Positions 11,741 through 23,513 of a stretch of 64,000 nucleotides of DNA are shown here, piece after piece. The DNA is taken from positions 376,987 to 440,986 of the forward strand of contig QKWP01000007.1 in the NCBI GenBank assembly GCA_003550325.1. Reading direction: 5' to 3'. Below the pieces are notes generated by a model. It did no database searches. It saw only the letters and a list, made by a program, of their open reading frames with translations, and had not been told where the DNA came from. The position numbers and the translations under genes are program-made. The stretch's first letter is position 1; each line of letters begins with the position of its first letter. The DNA is from Gigaspora rosea. Its lineage: Eukaryota > Glomeromycota > Glomeromycetes > Diversisporales > Gigasporaceae.

Positions 11741-12700
11741 AATTGATTAATTTTGGATGCCTGAATTATTTATGTTTTTAAACATAAATATTTTATTTTT
11801 AGATGTGGGTTGAAGCTAGGAGATCGCTTATATTGACAGATTTAGAAATCATTTACAGTATTTGCTTTATCTACATTTATTGTGGAGATCATAATGAAAT
11901 CCAGATTAAAATAAAATTATAATATAAAATCTCAAAAAATAATTTTTTTTGTAGTGCATTTTTTAGGGTTAGAGGTTAGGGTTAGAATTCATTTTAAAGT
12001 AAAGTTATAATAAACAAGTATTTGTGGGTTTTAGAGGGATAGCAAGTTAACAAGAAAATATAGATTTCATTTTAAATTATAATCTGTAACATTTATAGCT
12101 TGTTGCCATTGTACTGCCATTGTATATTTGTTGCTATAACAATTTTAGAACATACCATTATACAGATTATTTTGAACTGATTATTTAATAGTGTATGTAT
12201 GTAATTAATTAAAATAAATAAACTTATAATATTACTATATACGATAAACCGGTTTGATGTAACTTTTTGTAAAATATTGAAATAGTACAGTATGAGAGTA
12301 CAAAAAATTTATTTTAAGACATACATAGTGATTATTATTTGTTTATTGAATAAATTTCTTTCTGAACATATATAATTCATAATACATGTAGGAATCTAGA
12401 AGTTGCTAGCATCTAGGGCAGTTTGGTCACTTTTTATCTTGTGCAATCTTTCAATAATTAATTTCAAATCTAGTAATTGAACCCAACCAGCTGATAAGGC
12501 TTGTAATTTTAAAAAATCATACTTTTTATGGAGCTCTCACTTTATGCTAGATCTTTTTTAACTCTAACTGTTTTTTTGGCTAATTTGCCAAAGTTATCAT
12601 TATATTGGATAATTTCATTTTCTAATTCTTTTATTTTTTAGAGTAAATAGCTAATTTAGGCTGTTGATTTGCTTGTTTTTCTTTTTCTTTTAATAAAACA
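11741..12700. other. AT-rich intergenic stretch
   Basis: A short degenerate TTAGGGTTAG-type stretch lies near 11965-11985. Otherwise no gene or structured element was recognised. Confidence 0.5.
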
Positions 12701-12729
12701 AATTGATTAGTTTTTAAGTATTTATTGGC

Positions 12730-12965
12730 TTGTTAGCAAAATTTAGAAGCTAATTTTTAAAGCCAATAAGTTGAAATTGAAATATTAAAAAATCGCATTA
12801 TCTAACTAGAAGAACAACTAAATCAAATTAAAAATACTAATAAAATACTAGCAGAGTAATACAATAAAGAAGAGTCTTGCCATTCCGTACATAATTTAAT
12901 AGTTTAGTTAGGCAAAGGCCTAGCAGGTTTATTTTTATAGCCTATATCGAAAGTATTTTTTTATA
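12730..12965 (+). pseudogene. decayed coiled-coil protein fragment
   Basis: One frame reads as a Glu/Leu/Gln-rich helical protein (QNLEANF, VEIEILKNRII, then LEEQLNQIKNTNKILAE) followed by KEESCHSVHNLIV and LGKGLAGLF. It is interrupted by about eight TAA/TAG codons. Several sit where Gln would suit the heptads, and CAA or CAG to TAA or TAG is a single C-to-T change. I cannot name the parent gene. No start or splice sites can be assigned. Confidence 0.45.
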
Positions 12966-13099
12966 AAATTTATATAGCTCTATAAAGTCATAAAATGTTA
13001 TATAAACTTTTTATATAGATTTACAAAACCAATTAGACTTATATAGTTAAAATTTTTATAAATTTATATCAATAAATAAAAATTTTGTAAATTTTATTT

Positions 13100-13584
13100 A
13101 TGGGAATAGAAATTTGTTGTACCACCTGATTCTGACCAATCAAAAAATTTTAAGGTTTAAAAATTAAATATTTTACTAGTAAATTATAAAAATAAATAAG
13201 TGATATCAAAGTATATAATGTAAAATTTTATTTTGAACAACTTTTTCTAAGTTATAAAGATAGATTGTCTTAGTAAAAAAAATAGTTTATAAGAAAAATC
13301 AAAATTTTAAATGTTATCGCATATAAAACTTTTTTTACTAATATAATCTATATTTACGTTTGAGTATTATATGTAAAATTTTACATAAACAACTTTTTTA
13401 AGTTAAAATAGTAGATTGTTTTAGTAAAAAAAGTTTTATATATGCTATTTTATTATATTTTACACTTTATTAAGTAAAATTTTAAATTTTTAAAAAATAA
13501 AATTTTTTCTATAAAATCGTGTGATTTGATTGGTCAAAGCAGGGTGCTACATGTCACAGATACGACAAATTTATTTTTCCTTTT
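13100..13584. mobile_element. long inverted-repeat MITE
   Basis: The arms share AAATTTGTTGTACC/AAATTTGTCGTATC ends followed by a TGACCAATCAAA block, and they meet in an AT-rich centre. A diverged copy lies at about 44200-44695 with the same internal order (AAATAAATAAGTGATATCAA, then ACAACTTTTTCTAA). The exact ends and target duplication are unclear. Confidence 0.55.
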
Positions 13585-14541
13585 TTTAAATAAAATCTTC
13601 TTGTGAAATTTTACTATATTTGATATATTATGCCTTACTCTAACTCTAACATTTAACTTTAACTTAATATTTATCAACTTTAACATTTGTTTATTTTTTT
13701 TGTTTATTTTTTTGATATTGATTTTTACATTACACTGCATAATAGTGTTGGTGTGATTTATTTCTGCTGTTATATAAATAAGGTTACAAATAAAAAATTA
13801 ATTGCTAATCCAAATAAGATTAGCAGAATTTCTATATTAGAAATTGGTGCAAAATTTCTATAAAATTAACTATATGCTGTTACTAGGTGAATTATAGGTT
13901 TATTATTTATACAAAATAAATATAGAATTTAAGTAATAAGACAATTCACTATAGGCATGACATTAGTAATTTGGTATTAATTTTATTTAATTAATTTATT
14001 AAAATAATTTATTAAAGGAAATTTATTAAAGTAATTTAATTATAGGAATTCTATAGAATGCCTTTTACATGAGAGAAATTATAGTGCTTTTATAGCTTTT
14101 GTTAACTTAAAAAATTTAAGGGGCTTAGAGACAAATTACAAATAAAATCATTAAAGAATCAATAAAAACTAACTTTGAAGTAAGAGACTTACAATAGTAA
14201 TTACAACATTATAATAAAAAAAGGCTTTGCTTTAGTTCTTGTAATATTTATATTAGAAGGCATCCATAAATAGCATTATGTACCCCTTATAGTAGCGCTT
14301 GACCTCCCCTCTACTATATATAAAAATTTTTCAAAATCTATATGTTTATATATAAAATTTTACAAAAGCTTGAATATACTGTTATAACATAGTAATCTGA
14401 TTTGAATAATTTAGATACCATTCGATTTGTTTCAGTGAGACAAATCCAATAATACCAAAATCATTTCATTAGATTACTGGATCAATAGTTATTAACAAAA
14501 AACTATTGATTTTATAGTAATTTTATAAGAAAACTTAATAA
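13585..14541. other. AT-rich intergenic stretch with one core-module copy
   Basis: No gene is seen. A stretch near 14410-14510 contains ACCATTCGATT, TTTCAGTGAGAC and ATTACTGGATCAATAG. It is an inverted copy of the core module found in other foldbacks and faces related sequence at 15880-15965, on the far side of the hAT element. The hAT element therefore probably inserted into an older palindrome. Confidence 0.5.
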
Positions 14542-14549
14542 CCAATAGT

Positions 14550-15867
14550 TAGGGTTCCTACAAACCCAGATAAATCAAACTTTAGATCAGATTTGGGTTT
14601 GATTTGATTTGAAATCAAACTCAAACCCAAGCTATGATTAAAAAAAAATATTTGAGTTTGATTTGAAGCAAACTTTTTAGTTAAATTTGAGTTTGGTTTG
14701 AATTTGAGTTTGAAGTTTGCAAACTAGTTTGAGTTTGAATAATATAAATATATTTTTATATTTTAATTGATAATCTGCCTATCAACTAGAAAGTAATCCT
14801 ATAGGCGAAATGTGGCATGCTTCTATCTACAATTTTTTCTTACTAAGTTAATAATACATGTCCACTAATTGAAAGTTGTAGAGCTTGTTGAGACGCATAT
14901 AATGGTGGCTAGATCATCCAAATCGGCATAGTGGATGGCAAGCTATTGTCGAAAAACGATTGGTCGACTATATAAAAATCTGTGTGGAGATTACATATGA
15001 AAATCACTATAGGCGAAATGTGGTGTGCTTCCATCTAAAACTTTTTTCTTACTTCATTAACAATATATGCCCACTAATTGAAAGTTGTAAAGCATGGAGA
15101 CGCATCTAACAGTAGTTAAATCATCCAAATCAGCCCAGTGGATAGCGAGATATCATCGAAAAACGATTGGCTGACTATATAAAATCTCTATGTAAACAAT
15201 TATTGTTTACATAAGAAATTTTTTTTATAGTCGACCAATCGTTTTTCGTCAATATCTTGCCATCCACTAGGCCAATTTGGATGATCTAACTACTGTTAGA
15301 TGCGTCTCGACGAGCTCTACAACTTTCAATTAGTGGGCATGTATCATTAACTTAGTAAGAAAAAAGTTTTAGATAGAAGCACGCCACATTTCGCCTATAG
15401 TGATTTTTATATGTAATCTCCGTTACAGATTTTTATATAGTCAGCCAATCATTTTTCGAAGATAACTTGCCATCCACTGGACCGATTTGGATGATCTAAC
15501 TACTGTTAGATACGTCTTGATAAGCTCTACAACTTTCAATTAGTCAACAAGAACTATTAACTTAGTAAGAAAAAAGCACGCCACATTTCGCCTATGATTA
15601 CTCTCCAGTTGATAAGTGGATTATCAATTAAGTAACTTGCTTAAAATATAAAAATATATTAATGTTATTCAAACTCAAACTAGTTTGCAAACTTCAAATC
15701 AAACTTAAATCAAACTTAGTATAGTATTTGGGTTTGGTTTGAATTTGATTATTTTTTATTTAAATTTGGGTTTGATCTCAAACTTTATAAAATTTATAGT
15801 TTGAGTTTGATTTGATTTGGGGTTTGATCAAACTCAAATCAAACCCGGATCAAACTTTGGAACCCTA
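14550..15867. mobile_element. non-autonomous hAT element
   Basis: The ends are TAGGGTTCCTACAAA (left) and TTTGGAACCCTA (right). A perfect 8-bp duplication, CCAATAGT, flanks them (14542-14549 and 15868-15875). The T/CAGGG-type end plus an 8-bp duplication is diagnostic of the hAT superfamily. The subterminal regions are arrays of TTTGAGTTTGATTTGAA-like units in inverted orientation. The middle is occupied by a separate foldback (14767-15627). No transposase is present. Confidence 0.85.
14767..15627. mobile_element. TTAA-flanked foldback nested in the hAT element
   Basis: The ends are TTGATAATC and its inverse, bordered on both sides by TTAA (14763-14766 and 15628-15631), which is the duplication expected of piggyBac-type insertion. 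It contains four copies of a unit of about 190 bp running from ATAGGCGAAATGTGG to GACTATATAAAA, two in each orientation. Each unit carries the recurrent core module. The element at 40451-41682 has the same ends and the same unit. There is no coding capacity. Confidence 0.75.
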
Positions 15868-16143
15868 CCAATAGTATTTGGCCAATAAATTTTGATCCAG
15901 TGATCAAATAAAATGAAATTGGTACTATTCGACTTCTCTCACCGAGTTGAATCGAATTGTACCAAAATCATTAAATTTGAACTACTAGTTCAATTTTTAG
16001 ACAATTTTTTCCAAAAAAATTACGTTATATTTTTTTGACCCCTTCACTGCAGTAAGTTTTTTATTTATAAAAAAAAATACAAATAAAAAAAAAAGTAAAA
16101 AGAAAAAACTAAATTATATATCTTTTTATCCTTATTTCTTTAG

Positions 16144-17170
16144 ATAGCGCATGCTATTAAACAGTATGTTCGTATTGAATATGATATAGTAGAAGGATCT
16201 GATATTGTAACTGCTACAAAACATCTTGCGCGAACGTATTTGGCAAATATTGAACCAAATCGACATCAACAAATAAATCTAGTAACAGAAAATCCAGGAA
16301 AAAAAAAACTACGCGTAGAGACTATTGCTAGAATATCTAAATATAATTTTTGGCAATGGCCAATTGCAGGCCCATTAGCAGGATATATTGTGGCCCGTCC
16401 ATTGCCGCACTTTGGAGCTTCGGTTCACTTTTCTCCTGCTATGATCACAAGCTTGTAATGAGGAAATTTCTCGTCCAATACCAGTAATATCCACATATAC
16501 TGAACCTCAATCAAAATGGAAAATGGCTTCACCCAAACCCCAAGGTAAGAAAGTATCATATATGATTTACATTCATATAAAATTTTATATAGAAAACCAG
16601 GATATGGACGATGTTGAGATAACAGATAATAATCATATTTTTTTTATTATAATTTGACTATCTAAATCTAAGATTAGGTATATATATATATAAAATAGAT
16701 TTTATCGATACTGAAGAGAAAATAATACAGAAAAAGGTAAATAAATAATAATATAAATAATAAATTATAAAGTATATTTATCACCATTTACTAAACAATA
16801 AGTATTGAATAAATAACTTGCTTGATTACAGAACTAGTTGACTCACCTTGGAATAAAGGATGGGCGTTGCGTAAGAATGCAGTATATGGTAATCGAGGTG
16901 GAGGAAAACAAATGACAGGTGCTGTTAAAAAAATGCTTGAGCAAATGTTTTTACAAGAAAATATTCATACAAAAGATCAGATGATGGCTAAAGATATGCA
17001 TGATAGGTTGAAAAAATTCGCAGATAATGGTGAATTTGAACAGGATGAAGTGCCAAAAGTTTCAACAATTCAAGGATAGATATCACAGTACCACAAAACG
17101 TTTTTGGATCAGGCAACAAAAACTGCGCTACAAACTAGTTTGGGCGAAGACATTTCAGAGGGAAGTATAT
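16144..17170 (+). pseudogene. two-exon gene relic of unrecognised family
   Basis: Exon 1 runs from an acceptor-like TTCTTTAG to 16544, exon 2 starts at 16832, and the GTAAGA...TTACAG intron joins them in phase 1. The frame encodes IAHAIKQYVRIEYDI..., a KYNFWQWPIAGPLAGY block, then after the intron SPWNKGWALRKNAVYGNRGG, a Lys/Met-rich helical part, and PKVSTIQG-ISQYHK. Two lesions kill it: a one-base frameshift after AMITSL (about 16455) and a TAG that would be Trp in STIQG-W-IS (about 17077). The 3' end is about 17170. I do not recognise a functional domain; the PK-STIQ-WI-Y ending looks like a multicopy fungal family. Confidence 0.6.
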
Positions 17171-18882
17171 AACTGAAATATACCAAAGTCAACAAGAATA
17201 TAGTTTGAATTAGAACTTTTCATTTACCTGTTACTGAATTCAATTTAACTTTCGCATTTGCATATTCTCCAAGTTTTTTTTTCTTTGTAGCTGTGCATAA
17301 GTTTAAAAATATGAGTTTATAGAACGTTTATATAGTAATGAGCATTAAAAAAAATGAATACCTGTTGAGTATGTCTGTTTGAAATTGTATCCTATATAAG
17401 ATCGACCCTATGTTTAAGGTCCAAAATGCCACTTCACGTCAAATGAAACTCGTGAGTAAAAGGTCGCTACGATCTAGATCTTTTCCATAATACTAGTTAG
17501 ATTCTAGTGCGTTTAGTAAAAAAAAATCTATCCTAATTGGTTAGTCATATAATCACATTTGCTTTGGACACAAAAAATTTATTGGGTTTTAATTTATAAT
17601 AACCTGCGTTACATTTTATTAATAAATTGATCATCATTCCAAAACAGTATATCAATTAATATAGTAAATGGAATCTGAAAAATGTAACATTATATGTATC
17701 ATAATTGTAGGACTCACTAAGCTTGCAAATAGATCAAATTGAAAGAGTGTAATAAGTTCTGTAGTAAATCATTTTTCAATAGAGCTAATAGTAATTTAAT
17801 TGCAAATTGGCTCAACTATAGTAACATACTAAAATAATGGATAAGTTTTGTAACAAAATTGTTTACCATAACTCATAATAATTTCGATGAAACTAACTCA
17901 ACCTTAAACACAGACTGGAATAGCGAGCAAGTTTCGTAAGAGAATTTTTACAAATTTATGATAGAAATCATAGTAATTCAAATGCACACCAACTCGGCCA
18001 CATTGGTTAATTAAAAAAATCAGAGCTGCCATAGGCGCCCTGATTTTTTTTTCTTGTAAATAAGTAAATTTAATATTAACAAAAGAAAGAGAAGTTAAGT
18101 TCACTTTGATTTTACTTAAAAAAAATAAAGTAAGCTAGTGTAATACTAAAAGATTCTATTAAAGTAAATCAGAAACTAACCTCCTAGTAGTTAAACAGAT
18201 AGTTAAACATATACAATAATAGTTATTCTAGTGATCATTACAATGAAGTCAATGAAGTATTAGGTTACATGATTTTAGTACTCTGAACTAATATCTGCCA
18301 ATTAAAATTCAGGATTTGGTACAATATAAAAATAATGAAAAAGATTCATAAGAACTAAAGTTTTTTAAAAAACACAAATAATTCAAAATTTTGGTTTATT
18401 TGTTTTAATCAAAAGAATCTTTTCAAAATTTTGTCTAAAATTACTCCTTCTCTTGGACTAACTCTAACTCTAATTATAATCATTTTGATTTTTGTATAAG
18501 GCCAAATGCCTTGGAAACATATAACTATACACTCTGTTTTTCATCATAGCTAGGATTTTAAAATTATTTCAAAACATTATTTGTTTACTTATACTAGCAA
18601 AATTGGCCTAAACTATGCTATTACCTAACCCAGGGTTGTAAATAAACATAATCTAATCAAAAATTTAATTGCCTAATTGCCTAATGGTCTAATTGTCTAA
18701 AGTTTATTTAATTTAGTTGAGAATAAACAATGTCTATTTAAATAAAAATTTAATTAGACAATATATCTATTTATAAATTAACTTATTTATTGGTCATCAG
18801 TATAATTAATATTTATATTAGCCAGATTATAATTTCTGAAATTAACTAATTAAATTACTTTAAATTATAATTGATTTGCCTA
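17171..18882. other. AT-rich intergenic stretch
   Basis: No gene was recognised. Positions 18655-18790 are a low-complexity run of TTGCCTAA/TTGTCTAA units. A short GC-richer block at 17395-17490 has no clear frame. Confidence 0.5.
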
Positions 18883-18890
18883 TTGTCTAA

Positions 18891-19005
18891 TAGGGTTGTT
18901 AATGGAGCACTCCAGTTGATAATAAAATATATAACCCACTCCAAAGCACTCCAGAAGTGGATTATATGTTTTATTAATATCTGGAGCACTCTATTAACAA
19001 CTCTA
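18891..19005. mobile_element. 115-bp hAT MITE
   Basis: The ends are TAGGGTTGTTAATGGAGCAC and a close inverse (GTGCT...AACAACTCTA). A perfect 8-bp duplication, TTGTCTAA, lies on each side (18883-18890 and 19006-19013). CTGGAG/CTCCAG units repeat in the interior. It is too short to encode anything. Confidence 0.9.
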
Positions 19006-19013
19006 TTGTCTAA

Positions 19014-19549
19014 TGGTATTAATTAGACATCATTAAACTATTAGACTGTTTATTGAGTCTATTGACTTGCCTATAATCTATAATATTAACTCTAACTTAG
19101 ATTGAATAATTTATTATAAGACATAATGGCTATGAATATATTACTGGGTTTCTTGATTTTTAATCTTCCCAAAGACTTTTTCAGTTTCAGGCTCATTATA
19201 GTTATTGCTTTTTTATTAAAACAGAGAAATTTGATGTATTATAAAAGTTACAACAGAAAATGCAATCAATTATAATATTGCAAACCTATTTAAAAATAAA
19301 GATGCATTTTGTCAAAATTTTTTATAAAATCTAGTATAGCTATTTTTTTTCTAAGCATGAAGGATTTTCAATTTTAATAATTTCTGGGATCAACATTGCA
19401 TGAATATTTATATAGAATAGTAGTATAAAACCAAAATTTTTGGTATAAATAAACTTTTAAAAAAACAAACCAAGTACACAATATTTTACTAATTAAAAAG
19501 CTTCATAAAGAATGCTTTCAAGAATCTTGAGTTGTATTATGCAACATTA
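19014..19549. other. AT-rich intergenic stretch with dispersed repeat
   Basis: It contains the second copy of the dispersed repeat noted at 2525-2670 (here 19385-19530). No gene was seen. Confidence 0.5.
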
Positions 19550-19759
19550 CTCTGAAATAGTATTCCTATGAACTGAACTGAACCAAACTTTAGGCTATGT
19601 TCAATTTCAGTTAAATTTCAAACCAAATTTGAACTGAACTTGAACTTAGAAATTACGTCTGGTTCAAGTTTAATATCAAACTTTTAAAATGAGTTCAAGT
19701 TCAGTTCAGGTTCAATTCAAAGTTCATGAACATGTTCAGGTTCAATAAATTAATATAAA

Positions 19760-20880
19760 ATTCATATCCGCAGATTTTTGGATTTATTATTAAAAATTTT
19801 AAAAATTTTAATAGCAAATAACTTTTGTTCCACCAGTCCATTTTTGATAAAACAACTACCAAAATGTTCACATAGATGAGACGGTTCTAATGAACCCAAA
19901 ATCGCTAAAATCCAATTACTGGATCCAGAGATCGTTAATAATTTTGTATTACTTCAGGTATTTAAGGGTAGGGTATCTCACAATATGTTACACATATGAT
20001 GTATTAATGCAGATCCTTTGTGGCTTATAGTTTTAAACATGCAACAAAGCTAAATTTTCAAATGCCATATATTTCTTAGAAAAAAAAACTTCGTTTTACT
20101 TTGTCATAAAGCGAACATACTTTTAAAGATATTTTATTTTGTATTAGATATTTTATATAGTAAGTTGTATATATACTAAGTTTAGTAAAAAAGTTGCCCA
20201 TTGGCACTGTCTTTTGCCCTTGTTGCCCATTATCGTTGCTTGTCCAATACTGAGACTACCTTGCTTTAAAATTATATTGTAGACGATTAGATGCTCTATT
20301 AATAATTAACTTTTATTATAATTATATGCTATAGTAAGTGAGAAAAATTAAAAGTTGCCTATGAGCCGTTTTAAATGAAGTAGATATATATATTGTAAAT
20401 TTAATATTAAGTTTTAATACTTATTTAAATAAATCAGAATTAATATTGGTTGCATATTAATGTTATAGTAAAGATTATATGCAAAACTACCTTTTCGGTA
20501 TTTTTTTATTAGTGTTAAACATATGTTTTAACATTTATTTTTTATATTTTTGCTTTTTTTTACTTCGTTGAGTCGATCAAAATCCATGATTTGATTGGTT
20601 GATCATTTGGTTACACATAAAATTGATCATCAAAATCGAATTACACAGGATACCCTACCCTTAAGGATTGGTTTTTTGCAATTCTTAAATACCTAAAGTG
20701 ACACAAATTGTTAACGATCTCTGGATCCAGTGATTGGATTTTAGAATTGTCTCATCAATGTGAACATTTTGGTATTTGTTTCATCAAAAATGGACCAGTA
20801 GAACAAAAGTTATTTACTGTTAAAGATTTTTGGAATTTTTAATCATAAATTTCAAAAATCTGCAGATATGTTATTAAAAT
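19760..20880. mobile_element. foldback element nested in the hAT element
   Basis: Inverted arms of about 240 bp begin at CCGCAGATTTTTGG and CTGCAGATTTTTGA (reverse complement). Both contain AATAACTTTTGTTC, the core module with CCAAAATGTTCACA and ATGAGAC, then TGGATCCAGAGATCGTTAA and GGGTAGGGTATC. The central part, 20000-20640, is AT-rich with no gene. The ends are approximate. Confidence 0.65.
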
Positions 20881-21289
20881 CATATTAAATATTACAGAAA
20901 TGTTATATCACACCTATGGTATTTAATACTAGTAATATGAAATTTGTGTAATATGCAAATCAAAAAAAAACAAAACTAAATTTTGATTAATATTAGGGTT
21001 AGAGTTAAGGCCTGGAATAGGGCAGGGGCATAGATTATACCAAAATTTTACAAGTAATTTTTTTTGTTAGAGTTTTAAAGATGATTGCATAATTGAATGT
21101 TTGCATTCTAGTTATTTTTTAAAAAATATCAAAAATTTGCATTATACCTGATTTTTATGTTACACTGTAGCTCATAATAAAAATCATAGTAGTGTTAAAC
21201 ACTAGTAGTGTGATTTAACAATGCCAATATATTATATAATATTTATTTATTATAAAAATATTTTCTATATAAAATTTTTTTCAAACTAA

Positions 21290-22360
21290 ATAATTTATCT
21301 TTAATCTTCAAAGTAAACTTATAGATTTCATCAAGATGAATCTAATCATAAGATATCTTTAAAAATGTTTTACTAACTATATAAAATTCTATATAAACAA
21401 TATTATTATTTTTATAAAATTTAATATAGTTAGCAAAATATTTTAAATGATATTTTATGAACTATCTAACAGATTTTAATAATTTAACTACTATTAGATT
21501 CGTTTTAATAAGCTTTACAAGTTTACTTAGAAGTTCAAAGATAATTTACTTAGTATAAAAAAATTTTTCTATATAAACTTTTTTTATACTATATAAATCA
21601 TTCTTGAGCTTCTAAGTAAAGTTGTAGAGCTTATCAAAATGAATCTAATAATAGTTAAATTATCAAAATCTGTTAAGTAGTTTATGAGATATTATTAAAA
21701 AAAACATTTTGTTAACTATATACAATTTTTTAATAATAATAATATTGTTTATATAGAATTTTATATAGTTGTTAAAACATTTTTTGAGGATATTTTATAT
21801 TCTACTCATAGATTTTAATAATTTAACTACTTTTAGGCTACACAAACTTATACTATTGGTTTTTATGTCCTGGCCAGGTCAGTGAGGTGGGGTTTTGAAA
21901 TTTTAATTTTTTAATATATTAGCCAATAGAAATTCTCTATTCATAATTATGCGAACAGAGCGAATTTTTAATATAGTAAAGATTATTAATCAATTACATA
22001 TAAATAATGATAACAAATATAAACTTTAACTTTACTAAACATGCTTTTGGTGTTATTGATCAGTGCAATATGTTCTAAGAAAACAAAGTTTGCCTATATA
22101 ATAGTATAAAGAATAAAGTTTAAATCTTTAACATATGAAATTTTTTATCAGGTATTCGGTTGTAAGACAATAAAATTTTTAAATAAATTTTTTTTATTAA
22201 AAAATTTTTTTAAAAAAAAATTAAAATCCAGGTTGCTGGGTCACAAAAGGTTACTTGGTAATATGAAATCCAATAGTATAAGTTTGTATGGCCTTAGATT
22301 TGTCTTAATGTGCTCTACAACTTTACTTAGAAGCTCAAAAATGATTTATTTAGTATAGAA
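21290..22360. repeat. old foldback with core modules, split by a MITE
   Basis: Inverted copies of a unit with AAGTTGTAGAGCTTATCAAA, GAATCTAATAATAG and TTATGAGATATTAT lie at about 21460-21540, 21610-21690 and 21790-21835. The last one resumes at 22297-22345, on the other side of the TTA-flanked MITE. It is more eroded than the related foldbacks at 14767 and 40451. Confidence 0.5.
21836..22293. mobile_element. PIF/Harbinger-like MITE with TTA duplication
   Basis: The ends are GGCTACACAAACTTATACTA and, in reverse complement, GGCCATACAAACTTATACTA. TTA flanks both sides (21833-21835 and 22294-22296). GGC-type ends with a 3-bp TWA duplication are typical of PIF/Harbinger. It splits a core-module copy, and joining the flanks restores the sequence seen in sister copies. 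There is no coding capacity. Confidence 0.8.
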
Positions 22361-22386
22361 AAAGTTGTCATAGAAAACTATTTATT

Positions 22387-23237
22387 TTTTTTTGTTTTAT
22401 AACCAAGACCTTGCTCTTTTTCATTTATTAAATTTATATTATTATATGCAGAAGGAAATAATATATTAATATCTAACAAGTAGAGAAAAAGAAACTCCGA
22501 CTTCATGATAGCCTTCCGCTACTATCAATCTTTATCCGAGGCCTAACTGTTAGCTGAATAAAGTTTAACTTTCCAGATTTTTAAAATAAAAATTGTTAAC
22601 ATCGATAAACTTGTTCCGGCATAACTGGCCCAGGTCCCAGTATGTTAAACAAAAAGCAGTCATATAGACCGGACTGCTTAAAACAGAACTTCTAGAATCT
22701 TCTTCCAGTGGTTTCTCCATAAGTCTTACATGTCTTTAAACGTTACTCGTTTTCAAGCCACTCATAATGATTGTATCCAATACGGTAGGTGCCTTTCCTT
22801 TTTGGGAGCAGTAAACACCGCAGATCTTTTGGAGGGTGTATGCCAAAATGCCCACTTTTTGAAAATTCTTCACAAACCATCGACACCAAAAAAAGTTCAC
22901 ATGTAACCGTAGTAAGGACGGTGGTTCTTCCCGTATAGCCCAAAATCCATCAGAGAGCCGCCAAGTACTTTTCTGGTTGTGGTGAGTGATAAACTCTAAG
23001 CTTGTTGGCAAGTAGTCTATGAACTTTACCTCTAAACAACAAGTGCTAGCTTTTTGGTAAGTGACAAACTCTGAAGCCATTAGCAGATACTCAGTTAACT
23101 GTATCCCTAAATAACAGCTGCCAGGTTGCATGTTTTCACTGGTTTTTCTACTGTTTCTTTAAGACTTTACTTCTGAAGTGTTAGCGTAATTGTTGGTACA
23201 GGTGATCGGCGGGTAGAGTTACAGAAGATCTTTTCTT
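22387..23237 (-). mobile_element. retroposed sequence with poly(A) tail
   Basis: A GC-richer block inside the hAT element is flanked by a perfect 17-bp duplication, ATAGAAAACTATTTATT (22370-22386 and 23238-23254). Read on the minus strand it ends in a poly(A) tract, with AATAAA about 35 bases upstream. That points to a processed retrocopy or a LINE-type element. The body contains a 131-codon frame (22736-23131) in which a stretch of about 25 residues is repeated (LTEYLLMASEFVTYQKAS / IDYLPTSLEFITHHNQKS). A second frame overlaps it at 22743-22943. I recognise no domain. It does not resemble the 1-kb retroposon at 3001-4024. Confidence 0.75.
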
Positions 23238-23513
23238 ATAGAAAACTATTTATTATATTAAATATAAATAAAAAATAAATAATTTTGATTAGTCATTATT
23301 TATAATAAATAATTCAAATATTGAACCTGAACTGTGTTTATAAACTTTGAACCGAACTTGAACTGACCCTATTTTTTAAGTTCAAGTGTAGTTCAGGTCC
23401 ATAAATCTTAAGATTGGTTCAGGTTCAAGTTCAAGGATCTGCAAAATTTGAAGTTCAAGTTCAGGTTCAATCGAACTCGACCTGAACCAAATTGTAGGAA
23501 CCCTACTCTGAAA

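Larger units (their letters stand above)
19558..23505. mobile_element. hAT element carrying nested insertions
   Basis: The left end is TAGTATTCCTATGAACTG and the right end, in reverse complement, TAGGGTTCCTACAATTTGG. A perfect 8-bp duplication, CTCTGAAA, flanks them (19550-19557 and 23506-23513). The subterminal regions are inverted arrays of GTTCAAGTTCAG units, parallel in design to the TTTGA arrays of the hAT element at 14550-15867. The interior holds at least three younger insertions (19760-20880, 21836-22293 and 22387-23237). No hAT transposase was recognised. Confidence 0.8.

Noticed and set aside
11960-11985. Telomere remnant
   Set aside because: Only two or three degenerate TTAGGG words are present. 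That is too few to support more than chance or decay.
12730-12965. Alternative genetic code with TAA/TAG read as Gln
   Set aside because: The intact hydrolase and kinase have no in-frame TAA/TAG and end with TAA. Trp codons are also hit in relics, so mutation explains the stops better.
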